From NCBI GenBank assembly GCA_947259685.1, contig CAMYNC010000088.1, positions 1 through 15,759 of the forward strand: DNA of 15,759 bases. The letters are read 5' to 3'. The notes beneath the pieces are model-generated. The model was not told the origin of the DNA and did no database searches. It saw nothing but the letters and a program-made list of their open reading frames with translations. The position numbers were made by a program, and so were the translations under genes. The DNA comes from an uncultured Desulfuromonadales bacterium (GTDB lineage: Bacteria; Desulfobacterota; Desulfuromonadia; Desulfuromonadales; Geopsychrobacteraceae). Positions 7,925-15,539 of the stretch are shown here, in pieces (positions within the stretch are counted from its first letter, which is position 1; every line of letters begins with the position of its first letter).

Positions 7925-10246
7925 TTAACTCTTGGTAAACTTCTGCGCCAACTCATTATCGATCAGATAGATACACACCTCTTTCGCCCCCAGCTTGGAA
8001 TAATCGAATTTTTCGCAGAGGTTGTTCATCAAAAAGGTGACGTCGTTACGGATGCGGTTGTCGTAAGTTTTAAAGTCCTCGGTATCGAAATCCTTGATCG
8101 CCCGGCGGAAGTTTTCATTGTCGAGGAATGGTTCGAGAACCCGCTCTTTTAAGTGATGGACATAGCGCTCGTACAGGCTCTGGTAAAGGCGAGTTTCGCT
8201 GATATCCTTCTCTTCCAGCTGCAGCTCCTGGGTCAGGGTGCGGGTGGCATACTCTTTCTGGATTCCCTTGCGGAACATCCTGATCCGTTCGCGGTCGGTC
8301 CCTTCATTGATCAGGCGCTTTTCGATCGGGGCATAAAAATCCTCATTGATGCGCAATTTGTCGCCGGTATAAACGCAATCAACACTGGTATCCAGCTCGA
8401 AATTGACGGCAAACATGTAGTTTTTCAGGTCACGGGCGATCTGCTCTTCATTGTAATAGTAGAGCGATTCCTTGATCTCCTGCATGATCGTGTAGTTGTA
8501 CATATGCAGCAGGGAGTCAAGGAAGCCGTCGGGGATCAGCGATTTCCAGTCGGCCCGCTTGCTGAAAAAGCTATACAGGGTAGCCATGTCGATCATCGAG
8601 CCTTCTTTGGCGTGGGCCGAATAAAGCTCACTGAAAATCCGGATCGAATCGCGGCCGGAAAAACCTGTGACCCCTTCGTTTTCCGACTCGGCAATAATCC
8701 GTCGCCGCCGCCGCGCCGTCAATCCCTTTCGGTCGGTTTCAATGAGCCACTGAGGGATATTGCCGGTGTAAATCTCCATTTTCAGCAGCTGCAGGTTTTC
8801 ATCACAGTAACTGCTGTAGCGGGCCGGATGACCGATCCATTCGGTCATCGCCGGAGAATTTTTCTTCAGCCGGGTGGCGATGATGACCCGGGCAAAGTTG
8901 TGCAGCACCCGTGGCAGGAAGCGACCGTCGATATGCCGGCCGAAGGTGTTACGGTAAATCTCGACTTCGGTGCGTAGATCGAGGACATAAGGAATTTTAA
9001 TATATTCGATCCGATCGGAAAGCGACGGCAGATCTTTAATGCTTTCTTCATCCTCGGGATTCATCAGCGCAAAAAACAACGAATTGACCCGCTCCTCGAT
9101 GTATTCGACCTTGTGCACCCCTTCACTGATAATGTTATGCAGTTCGAGCAGGCGCTCGACGTTATGACTCTTGATGTCCATCAGCGCATAGATGCCGTTG
9201 TTGGTCTTGGCGAAATTTGAGAACAGGTACTGCACCTGGTTGCTGTCGCGCAGCAGGCCGTTGATCCGGCTCTGCAGCATTTCGTTGCCGAGCACGTTCT
9301 GCTTGACGATCCGGTCGCCGGGATTATAAACGCTGATCCCCTCGCCGATCCGCCGATTGAAGCGATAATGGCGGACAAAAAGCATCTGCAGCACCTGCAT
9401 CGGATTCTTCAGGCGACTGAGCAGGGCATCGTAGATCGAAGTGCAGATGGTACAGGGGGTATCCTGAAAGACCCACTCATACTGTTTTTCGGTAAACAGC
9501 TTCCATTTTGTCTCGTCGTTCTTGAACAGGTCATCGAAGAACGAGCGGCGATACTCGCGCGGGATCATCAGGATCGGGCTGTCATGACTGGGACAGGGCA
9601 CCTCGATATAAGAATCCCCCTGGTACGCAACCTGCTGCGCTTCGATCAGGTCGCTCTGGCGCAGCTCGTACTCATCAAGCAGGTTGGAAAGCTTGCCGAG
9701 AAAACGATCGGTCTCTTTCTCGTTGAAATTTCCCAGGGTCTGCCGGTCAAGCCGCCAAACCGCTTCATAGGTACAACCTTCGGAGCTGTTGACATATTGC
9801 TCGAATTTGCGCAGCAGGTTATCCAGGAAGGTACTTTTCCCGCAGCCGTGCGGCCCCTTGAAGATATAGATCTTGTTCTGCTGCGAGCCATGACGAAAGT
9901 TTTCCGCCAGATTGACCAGCCGGTTACTGAATAAGCGGTCGGCAAAAAACGGGTTGTCGGAATCTTCGACGAACATGCGATGGGTGTCGTGGTAGATAAA
10001 ATTGATCGACTCGGGATCATCCTGATACTCATCCGCTCCCGGGGTAACATAGGCCTCGATCAAATCGTGGAACACCTGGAAAACATTGCGGATTGCCGTC
10101 GTCGGCTGGGCGGTGACCTGGTCCAGATAGGCGTTGAAGCTGAGCGCCTCGCCATGGGCCTGATCCTGCTGGATGTGGACGAAGCGCTCCATCGCCTTGT
10201 CGATATTCGATGTCTGTGTAATCGGCTTGTTCGCTGTCGTGGTCAT
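7925..10246 (-). CDS. Second, divergent PrkA-family AAA+ protein
   Basis: A 773-residue cytoplasmic P-loop ATPase related to PrkA/YeaG. An upstream in-frame start would add 41 residues, but these run into the end of spoVR and look non-native (rich in R, K, P, C, S), so I choose the ATG at 10244-10246, giving MTTTANKP; GGGAG about 13 bases upstream can serve as ribosome-binding site. Family features in order: N-terminal RFVHIQQDQ...LSFNAYLDQV (21-44), Walker A GPHGCGKST (131-139), CPSHDSP at 218-224 and CTIC at 265-268 (the PrkA C-P-x-H-x-x-P insert region), Walker B-like GIYALMDIK (351-359), sensor asparagine N396, then SDRIEYIKIPYVLDL (410-424) and GVTGFSGRDSIRIFS (525-539) as in PrkA. The C-terminal part (about 590-773) matches the PrkA C-terminal domain but carries extra sequence; the family is usually 630-690 residues. 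The Walker B glutamate position is aspartate (D357). It is last in the four-gene operon, 4 bases after spoVR. PrkA proteins have been described both as serine kinases and as ATP-dependent proteases; which activity applies here is open. Confidence 0.88.
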   Translation of the reverse strand: MTTTANKPITQTSNIDKAMERFVHIQQDQAHGEALSFNAYLDQVTAQPTTAIRNVFQVFHDLIEAYVTPGADEYQDDPESINFIYHDTHRMFVEDSDNPFFADRLFSNRLVNLAENFRHGSQQNKIYIFKGPHGCGKSTFLDNLLRKFEQYVNSSEGCTYEAVWRLDRQTLGNFNEKETDRFLGKLSNLLDEYELRQSDLIEAQQVAYQGDSYIEVPCPSHDSPILMIPREYRRSFFDDLFKNDETKWKLFTEKQYEWVFQDTPCTICTSIYDALLSRLKNPMQVLQMLFVRHYRFNRRIGEGISVYNPGDRIVKQNVLGNEMLQSRINGLLRDSNQVQYLFSNFAKTNNGIYALMDIKSHNVERLLELHNIISEGVHKVEYIEERVNSLFFALMNPEDEESIKDLPSLSDRIEYIKIPYVLDLRTEVEIYRNTFGRHIDGRFLPRVLHNFARVIIATRLKKNSPAMTEWIGHPARYSSYCDENLQLLKMEIYTGNIPQWLIETDRKGLTARRRRRIIAESENEGVTGFSGRDSIRIFSELYSAHAKEGSMIDMATLYSFFSKRADWKSLIPDGFLDSLLHMYNYTIMQEIKESLYYYNEEQIARDLKNYMFAVNFELDTSVDCVYTGDKLRINEDFYAPIEKRLINEGTDRERIRMFRKGIQKEYATRTLTQELQLEEKDISETRLYQSLYERYVHHLKERVLEPFLDNENFRRAIKDFDTEDFKTYDNRIRNDVTFLMNNLCEKFDYSKLGAKEVCIYLIDNELAQKFTKS

Positions 10247-10250
10247 CAGC

Positions 10251-11867
10251 TTATACCGTCTCCCTGCTGAGCTTACGATCCTGCATCGTGTAGAGCACCC
10301 GGGTCCAGGTGATTTGTGGCGGCAGCTCTTCGTCTTCGGCTTCCCCACCGGCCTTGACCTCGGCTTCACTGGTTTCCAGCTTGACCGATTTCCCCCAGAG
10401 GTATTCGATCCCCATCATGGTGTTTTCGATGTACTCGCTGACCAGCGGCTTTCCTTCGTTGAAATGACTGAGAAAAAGGCAGCCGTCGGTCGATCTTTCC
10501 TGCACAATCTCGATTTTCGGCGGATGGTAGAGCGACTCGAAAAGCATCTGCCGGTAATCTTCGGCCTTGCGACTCTTTACGTAATACTCCCAGGTCATGC
10601 GCTGCTTATTCAACCGCCGGCCAGCCACAAAAAGCTGGTTGCGGTCGACAAAGTCCTGATCGACAAAGCTGTTGATGAAGGTGAAATCGCTGTAGTTTTC
10701 GCGCACCTTGAAGATGAAGTCGCGCCCCTTGCCGGTCTTTTTGTCATAGTCTTTACGCTCATTGATCCCCTGCAAGCGGTTGAAATCATAACTGATACAA
10801 CCTCGCTCGGCGAGGTCTTCCAGACCGTAAATCAGCCGCATGCCCAGAGCGTAAGGGTTCAACCCGACCCGCGGCATGGCGGTGACGCCGGCATTGACCC
10901 GGGCAAAACTGACCTCGTTCCCCTTTATCCGATCATCGCGCAAAAACAGGGTCTCGTGCCAGTAGCTGGCCCAGCCTTCGTTCATGATTTTCGTGCGGAT
11001 CTGCGGCTGAAAGTAGATCGAGGTGGTACGAACGATCTGCAGCACCGATTTCATCCACTTGTTTTCATCACGATTCAAAAACGGGGAATGATCGATCAAA
11101 AACTGCAGCAGGTCGGGGCTGTCTCGCTCAAAATTATCATGGTACTTCTCATAAGAAGCTTCAAATTCCGGATATTTTTTCAGCACCTCGCCGAAAAACT
11201 CTTTTTCGCCAAGTTCGCCATGCTCCTTTAGAAACTGATTGTAAAGCTCGATCTGTTTGACATATTCGCTGGTTTTTAGCTGCTTGACGGTCTGCAGAAA
11301 ATAATCAAAGTAATAGTCAATGCGGGATGAGCAACCGCTCGTGGTGCGATTCAGCCGGGCCAGCTCGGCATGGTAGCCGACCAGGTTATCGATGCCGCGT
11401 GCGAACTCGATGACATAATCGACCCAGCGACCATGCTCCGAGCGCAGCCGGGCAATCAGCCGCTTGTCGGCCAGCGCCTGGCCAGCCAGATCGTAGTCCC
11501 AGGTGTGGCGGAAATAGAGGTTGTTCTGGAAGAAATCGATATGGCCGATCACGTGGTAGAAAATCATCACGTTCAGCCAGTCGGGGTTGTTGTCGTTGTA
11601 AAATGAAATCGCCGGCCGGGTGTTGATGACCGTTTCATAGGGGTTGCCGGGGTAGAGCTCATACTTACCCTTCTCCCGGAGCACTTCGACGTCATGTACC
11701 CAGTAATCATAAAGGGTCGGGATCATGTTTTTCGGCGTCAGTTCAAGCATGTCACGGTTGCTGACGACATATTCCAGGGTCTCATCCTCAAAAGAGAGTC
11801 CCATATCGCGCGCCCGCTCCTTGCAGCCCTCCATGATCCCTTTGGTTTTCTGATCGATCAGTTGCAT
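10251..11867 (-). CDS. spoVR: SpoVR-family protein (YcgB-like)
   Basis: A 538-residue cytoplasmic protein of the SpoVR/YcgB family, linked to spore cortex formation in Bacillus and to stress or stationary phase in other bacteria; its biochemical reaction is not established. Visible conserved elements are LYDYWVHDVEVL (52-63), YETVINTRPAISFYNDNN (77-94), an H-x3-H motif in FYHVIGHIDFFQNN (103-116, H105 and H109), and MNEGWASYWHETL (295-307), which together look like a possible metal-binding site. RVNAGVTAMPRVGLNPYALGMRLI (323-346) is also typical of the family. The last approximately 45 residues are charged and probably flexible. Length is slightly above the 470-510 usual. It starts 7 bases after the DUF444 stop with only a weak SD (TAGG), so translation is probably coupled. 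Family assignment is firm; function is not. Confidence 0.93.
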   Translation of the reverse strand: MQLIDQKTKGIMEGCKERARDMGLSFEDETLEYVVSNRDMLELTPKNMIPTLYDYWVHDVEVLREKGKYELYPGNPYETVINTRPAISFYNDNNPDWLNVMIFYHVIGHIDFFQNNLYFRHTWDYDLAGQALADKRLIARLRSEHGRWVDYVIEFARGIDNLVGYHAELARLNRTTSGCSSRIDYYFDYFLQTVKQLKTSEYVKQIELYNQFLKEHGELGEKEFFGEVLKKYPEFEASYEKYHDNFERDSPDLLQFLIDHSPFLNRDENKWMKSVLQIVRTTSIYFQPQIRTKIMNEGWASYWHETLFLRDDRIKGNEVSFARVNAGVTAMPRVGLNPYALGMRLIYGLEDLAERGCISYDFNRLQGINERKDYDKKTGKGRDFIFKVRENYSDFTFINSFVDQDFVDRNQLFVAGRRLNKQRMTWEYYVKSRKAEDYRQMLFESLYHPPKIEIVQERSTDGCLFLSHFNEGKPLVSEYIENTMMGIEYLWGKSVKLETSEAEVKAGGEAEDEELPPQITWTRVLYTMQDRKLSRETV

Positions 11868-11874
11868 AGTTCGC

Positions 11875-13254
11875 CTATTCGGAGACCAGAGTTCGGATGC
11901 CTTCGATCAGCCGATCTTCCGGAACATCTTCTTTCATGCTGTCGAGCCGCAACAGATCGGCCGCCTGTTCCAGCAGACCTGAGCGCCGCAGGTAGGTTTC
12001 CACCTCGGTGCCGCCGGGACTGGCATAACGATGCTCGGCGATAGTGATGCCGATCCGGCTGGAGTACTGCAGCATCTTTTTCAGCTCCGGCAGAGTCTCC
12101 CGTCCTTCACGATCCCAGTCGTCTCCATCGGTGCCATGAAAAATGTAGATGTTATAATCGGCGGCCAGACTCTCTTCGGCGACAATCTGGTTAATCAGCC
12201 GATAACCGGCTGCCACCTGGGTGCCACCAGCCACCCGCGAGTTGTAGTAGGTGTAGAAATCCTCGACCTCGGTTGCTTCGGTATCGTGCAGCAAAAAGCG
12301 GGTTTCGACCTGACCACCGTACTGGTAAAGCAGCCAGCTGTAGATCAGGATATGCTGAGTGACCACCAGTTCGGTCGCCTTGCCGGCCATCGATCCCGAA
12401 TAGTCGCGGACAAAAAAGACCATCGCCTGGGATTCATAATCCTTTTCCCGCGAGAGGATGCGATAGACCTTGTCTTTGGGGGCAATCAGGAAACTGGCCG
12501 GATCGATTTCGTCGATATCCGGCAGATTCTGCAGGCCGATGTTGGTTTTCAGTATCTGCCGCAGGGTGGACTTTTTATCCAGCACCTGACCGAAACCACG
12601 ATTCTTATCGGTGAGATCGTAAGTGTAGCGGGTCAAAGAGCGCTTTTTACCCTTCTCCTTGAGGTTCGGCAGCTGGAATTTTTCGGTGAGAATTCGACCC
12701 AGGTCGTAGGCGTTGGATTCGACATCGTGGGAACCACCCTTGCCCTGCCCCGCCCCCTCGCCTTCTCCTTCGCCACCCTGGTGGACCGGCTGTTCGCCGA
12801 TCACCTCACCCTCTTCTCCCTCGCCATGCCCTCCACCAGCACCGCCGCCCCCCTCTTCCTGGGGAAAGCGACTGTCGTGGTAAAATTTTTCCTCCACGGT
12901 GGTCGGCACCACCACCACTTTATCCTGGTCGCCACGTCCCGGCTTGACCAGCTTGCCGACCTTGATTTTGCGCGGGAAGCCATCCTGCTCGCGCAGCCGG
13001 TCCCGCTCAAGCAGATCGTCAATGCTGCGGATACTGCTGTGCAGCGGCCCCTGGTACGCGTCCAGCTCCTGCAGCATGGCAAAATCGTTACTGCTGTAGA
13101 TATCGGCCAGGGGGGGCAGCGCTGAGTCGGTCTCCGGGTCGGCGATCAGGTGCAGCCGATCATCCTCCAGCTCGGCACGGATGCTCTGGTTCTCAGCCAG
13201 TCGCCCTTGCTGCTGCAACTGCCGATAATATGCGTCTTTTAGCTGACGACTCAT
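11875..13254 (-). CDS. yeaH: DUF444 family protein (YeaH/YhbH-like, von Willebrand A-type domain)
   Basis: A 459-residue cytoplasmic protein of the DUF444 family, the usual partner of PrkA and SpoVR. An N-terminal region (1-130) precedes a low-complexity Gly/Glu linker (about 133-175, runs such as GGGGAGGGHGEGEEGE). FQLPNLKEK (193-201) follows, a family landmark, and then a vWA-like domain. Its metal-ion site residues are visible: D284-x-S286-x-S288 in VRDYSGSM, T345 in AGGTQV, and D376-G-D378 in GTDGDDWD. The E. coli protein has the same order, with a similar Gly-rich linker and DVSGSM in place of DYSGSM. AAA+ and vWA proteins encoded side by side often act together, so this is probably the adaptor or partner of the PrkA ATPases (inference). 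It starts 9 bases after prkA; its SD GAAGGA overlaps the last prkA codons (13267-13272). Confidence 0.93.
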   Translation of the reverse strand: MSRQLKDAYYRQLQQQGRLAENQSIRAELEDDRLHLIADPETDSALPPLADIYSSNDFAMLQELDAYQGPLHSSIRSIDDLLERDRLREQDGFPRKIKVGKLVKPGRGDQDKVVVVPTTVEEKFYHDSRFPQEEGGGGAGGGHGEGEEGEVIGEQPVHQGGEGEGEGAGQGKGGSHDVESNAYDLGRILTEKFQLPNLKEKGKKRSLTRYTYDLTDKNRGFGQVLDKKSTLRQILKTNIGLQNLPDIDEIDPASFLIAPKDKVYRILSREKDYESQAMVFFVRDYSGSMAGKATELVVTQHILIYSWLLYQYGGQVETRFLLHDTEATEVEDFYTYYNSRVAGGTQVAAGYRLINQIVAEESLAADYNIYIFHGTDGDDWDREGRETLPELKKMLQYSSRIGITIAEHRYASPGGTEVETYLRRSGLLEQAADLLRLDSMKEDVPEDRLIEGIRTLVSE

Positions 13255-13263
13255 AGTTGTCTG

Positions 13264-15336
13264 CTATCCTTCGTCGTCCTGGGTACAGAAATATTCGATG
13301 GTCTTCTGCGCGCAGGTACGGCAGTAACCAAGCTGGTTCAGCATGGTGTCGATCATCCGGTCGTAAAGCTTCTGGTTCTCTTCGTTGGTGCGGTTAGCCA
13401 GCGCTCCGACCAGCGACCCGGCGCCGGCAATATCGCTCTTTAAGCGCACATCGGTCACCGCCTTGACCAGCTCCAGGTTATCCATGAAGTCGTAGTCGGC
13501 ATCAACGGAAATTTTCTGGCCGTAAATCTTGCGGATCGAGGTACGGAAGGTGTCGCGCTGCTCCTCGGTTTTCAGTCCCAGCCGTTCTTCGACACTCTGG
13601 ATGAAGCGCTGGTCCATTTTCAGCGCCCGTAGTTCGCCAGTTTGAGGATCGCGATATTTCCACATTTTGTCTGGTCCCAGGTTCTCAGCATCGATACCGA
13701 TGATCATATTGACGTAGTTCAAAACGTCTTTCCGGATCGCCTGGGGTTCATCCATGTAGGCGTTGAACATCTCGGTCATGATCCGCTCGCGATAAAGCTC
13801 TTTGCCCAGCTTCAGGTCATCAAGATATTTGGCGCGATCATTATTGTCCGAGACATAATCAAGGATCACCCGCTCCATCGCTTTAAAGATGTCGTAAGCG
13901 AACATGCACTGTCCCTCGTTGGTTTCAGTGCCCTCGACCAGCAGCTGAACCGCCCGCCCCAGGTTGCGGTGGCCAAGCCCTTTCTGGCCAAAACGTTTGG
14001 TAATATCCGGCTCCTGGTTGAGGATATCGATCACCTCGGCCAGGGTTTTGATGCTCTTTTCGCCAGCCACCTCGCCGGAAGCCAGTTTCATGGTTTCGAT
14101 CGGGGTCAGTTTTTCGCTGCGCGGGAGCCGGGTCAGAACCACGGCGACGCTGGCGGCATGATTCAGGTTCGGGTCCTGATGCAGGTCCTGACCGGTCAGG
14201 GTGGTCTTGGTTTCACTGCCGATGGCGTAACTGGTCAGATCGCTCTGCATCCGGTAGTTGGTGTTATGGGAGAAGTAGCAGATCCGGCAGCGGTCGATGA
14301 TCGGCGCTTCCTCCTTCTCCGCCAGAAAGCGGTTGAATTCGGCATTATTACTGGTCGCGACGATCAGGGTGTCGATCGGCCACTTATAGCCGTCGATCTC
14401 GATCAAACGGTTCTGAATCACCCCCAGATAAACCTGGACCAGATCCTTTTTATTTTTGTAGATCTCATCGGAAAAGTGGATGCCGCCACCGGCCACCCGG
14501 GCCAGTGCCCCGCGGCGCAGATCAAAGCGATAGGGATTGTTGGTATCGGTGATGTGAAGCAGCCGCTGAATCGACTCTTCACCAAGCAGATCGACGGCTG
14601 ATGAGGTGATCTTGTCCTTGGCCGCGTACTTGCCGGTTACCGTGCCTAGAGATTCGGTCAGCGGCACCGGAATAATCTCGATATGCTTGAGCAAATCTTC
14701 AATTTTCCCACCGGTATAACCGCGCAATTCATTGAGTATGTAACTGCTGCAGGCGCCCATCGGCCGGTAATTTTCGTAATATTCCTCGAGCTCTGTATCT
14801 GAAAAACCGTAGGTTTTCGCCAACAGCTCCTGGCTTTCGGTTTTGGTTTCTCCCAGATTCATCGCCAGGATCATTGGATCTTCGTAGGTCTGCGATTCAA
14901 TGACCGAAATCCGCCCGTAGCTGCCAAGCTGATCCATGCCGATATAGCGGAAGGTGTATTTGCGGTTTTCCGGCACGGTCAGAAAATCACGGTACTTGGT
15001 ACAGAGATATTCGACAAAGAAGGTTTTACCGTTGCCCGGTTCGCCGACCAGCACATAGGCCATCTCTTTGGAAGAACCGCCCTCGGCGGCATCCTTGACG
15101 AAAGAGACGAAACTGTTGATTTCGTCGTACATGCCGATAGCGTGTTTGCTGCCGGTACGGAAAATCTCAAAATCATAAGTCGGTCGACCGTTGACCACCA
15201 CCTTATTGATCGGTTGGGCCAGGATCATCCGCGCCACCCCCTGAAAGGCGTTCTCAAAGCGGCGCTTACCCTGCTTGACCTCCTGCAGGTGGGCCTTCAA
15301 TGATAAATCGATTTTACTGGTCCTCGTCTGTGCCAT
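13264..15336 (-). CDS. prkA: PrkA-family AAA+ serine kinase/protease (YeaG-like), first gene of the operon
   Basis: A 690-residue cytoplasmic protein of the PrkA/YeaG family. Walker A is VGEPGNGKT (97-105); Walker B is canonical, GIHFSDE (285-291, D290/E291); the sensor asparagine is in TLIVATSNNAEF (323-334). The C-terminal PrkA domain is well preserved, for example KYRDPQTGEL (560-569) followed by MDQRFIQSVEERLGL, as in Bacillus PrkA. The C-terminus has a cysteine set C672-x2-C675-x8-C684 that the E. coli and Bacillus sequences I can recall do not share in this form. The start is well supported: GGGAGGGT (15341-15348) lies five bases upstream of the ATG. YeaG/PrkA is known to matter in starvation, stationary phase and sporulation; both kinase and ATP-dependent protease activities have been reported for family members. 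It leads a four-gene operon with the DUF444, SpoVR and second PrkA genes. Confidence 0.93.
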   Translation of the reverse strand: MAQTRTSKIDLSLKAHLQEVKQGKRRFENAFQGVARMILAQPINKVVVNGRPTYDFEIFRTGSKHAIGMYDEINSFVSFVKDAAEGGSSKEMAYVLVGEPGNGKTFFVEYLCTKYRDFLTVPENRKYTFRYIGMDQLGSYGRISVIESQTYEDPMILAMNLGETKTESQELLAKTYGFSDTELEEYYENYRPMGACSSYILNELRGYTGGKIEDLLKHIEIIPVPLTESLGTVTGKYAAKDKITSSAVDLLGEESIQRLLHITDTNNPYRFDLRRGALARVAGGGIHFSDEIYKNKKDLVQVYLGVIQNRLIEIDGYKWPIDTLIVATSNNAEFNRFLAEKEEAPIIDRCRICYFSHNTNYRMQSDLTSYAIGSETKTTLTGQDLHQDPNLNHAASVAVVLTRLPRSEKLTPIETMKLASGEVAGEKSIKTLAEVIDILNQEPDITKRFGQKGLGHRNLGRAVQLLVEGTETNEGQCMFAYDIFKAMERVILDYVSDNNDRAKYLDDLKLGKELYRERIMTEMFNAYMDEPQAIRKDVLNYVNMIIGIDAENLGPDKMWKYRDPQTGELRALKMDQRFIQSVEERLGLKTEEQRDTFRTSIRKIYGQKISVDADYDFMDNLELVKAVTDVRLKSDIAGAGSLVGALANRTNEENQKLYDRMIDTMLNQLGYCRTCAQKTIEYFCTQDDEG

Positions 15337-15384
15337 CGCAACCCTCCCATGGGTAATTTTCTGAATCTTTCGAACCGCTTACAA

Positions 15385-15390
15385 ATTATA
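15385..15390 (-). promoter_or_regulatory. Candidate -10 element of the prkA operon
   Basis: The - strand reads TATAAT, an exact consensus -10, placed so that transcription would start about 40 bases before the prkA ATG. The hexamer 17 bases upstream reads ACGAAA, a poor -35. A consensus -10 with a weak -35 is seen in activator-dependent and some stress-type promoters; this is only inference. Confidence 0.45.
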
Positions 15391-15456
15391 ACGGGTATTT
15401 CCTATTTTTTCGTATACCGGAGGAAAATGTGGATAAATTTTGCTGGGACCCTCTGC

Positions 15457-15480
15457 AATCGCCAGTAATTTGAGGCGATT
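15457..15480. repeat. Perfect 7-bp inverted repeat in the divergent promoter region
   Basis: AATCGCC (15457-15463) and GGCGATT (15474-15480) are exact reverse complements with a 10-base spacer. It lies upstream of both candidate promoters and has no T-tract, so an operator or protein-binding site is more likely than a terminator. Chance occurrence cannot be ruled out. Confidence 0.45.
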
Positions 15481-15502
15481 CCCGGTCTCCTTGAAACAGG
15501 CT

Positions 15503-15511
15503 TGCTATACT
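15503..15511 (+). promoter_or_regulatory. Extended -10 promoter for the CGEC protein gene
   Basis: TGCTATACT matches the extended -10 form (TG-n-TATAAT) at all but one base. It lies 29 bases before the ATG at 15540. No good -35 is found at 16-18 bases, which extended -10 promoters can do without. TTGAAA at 15491 is too close to act as the -35. Confidence 0.45.
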
Positions 15512-15539
15512 GGCAGAACCAGCAACCAAGGAGCGCGGC

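Larger units (their letters stand above)
15337..15539. promoter_or_regulatory. Divergent control region between prkA and the CGEC protein gene
   Basis: 203 bases serving two divergent genes. On the - strand there is a perfect TATAAT (-10) at 15385-15390, about 50 bases before the prkA start, but no good -35 at 17 bases, so an activator may be needed. GGTAT (15394-15398) and ATACC (15414-15418) form a short dyad just upstream of that -10. On the + strand an extended -10, TGCTATACT, lies at 15503-15511. A 7-bp inverted repeat (15457-15480) sits between the two promoters. I could not find a convincing sigma-54 site. Confidence 0.5.

Noticed and set aside
10247..10369. 41-residue N-terminal extension of the second PrkA
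   Set aside because: It lies inside the spoVR 3' end and has an R/K/P/C/S-rich composition; the ATG at 10246 directly after the spoVR stop gives a PrkA-like N-terminus.
10173..11231. 352-codon open frame on the + strand opposite spoVR
   Set aside because: Antisense shadow of spoVR; no plausible ribosome-binding site or domain.
12031..13125. 364-codon open frame on the + strand opposite the DUF444 gene
   Set aside because: Antisense shadow of a clear conserved gene in codon-biased DNA; no recognisable motif.
13642..14601. 319-codon open frame on the + strand opposite prkA
   Set aside because: Antisense shadow; the prkA reading frame carries the Walker motifs.
15337..15480. Sigma-54 promoter upstream of prkA, as expected from the enterobacterial yeaG operon
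   Set aside because: A TGGC...TTGC-like string is present on the - strand (near 15455-15466), but the GG to GC distance is too short for a -24/-12 element.
15491..15511. TTGAAA (15491) as -35 paired with TATACT (15506)
   Set aside because: Only 9 bases between them; an extended -10 promoter explains the site better.
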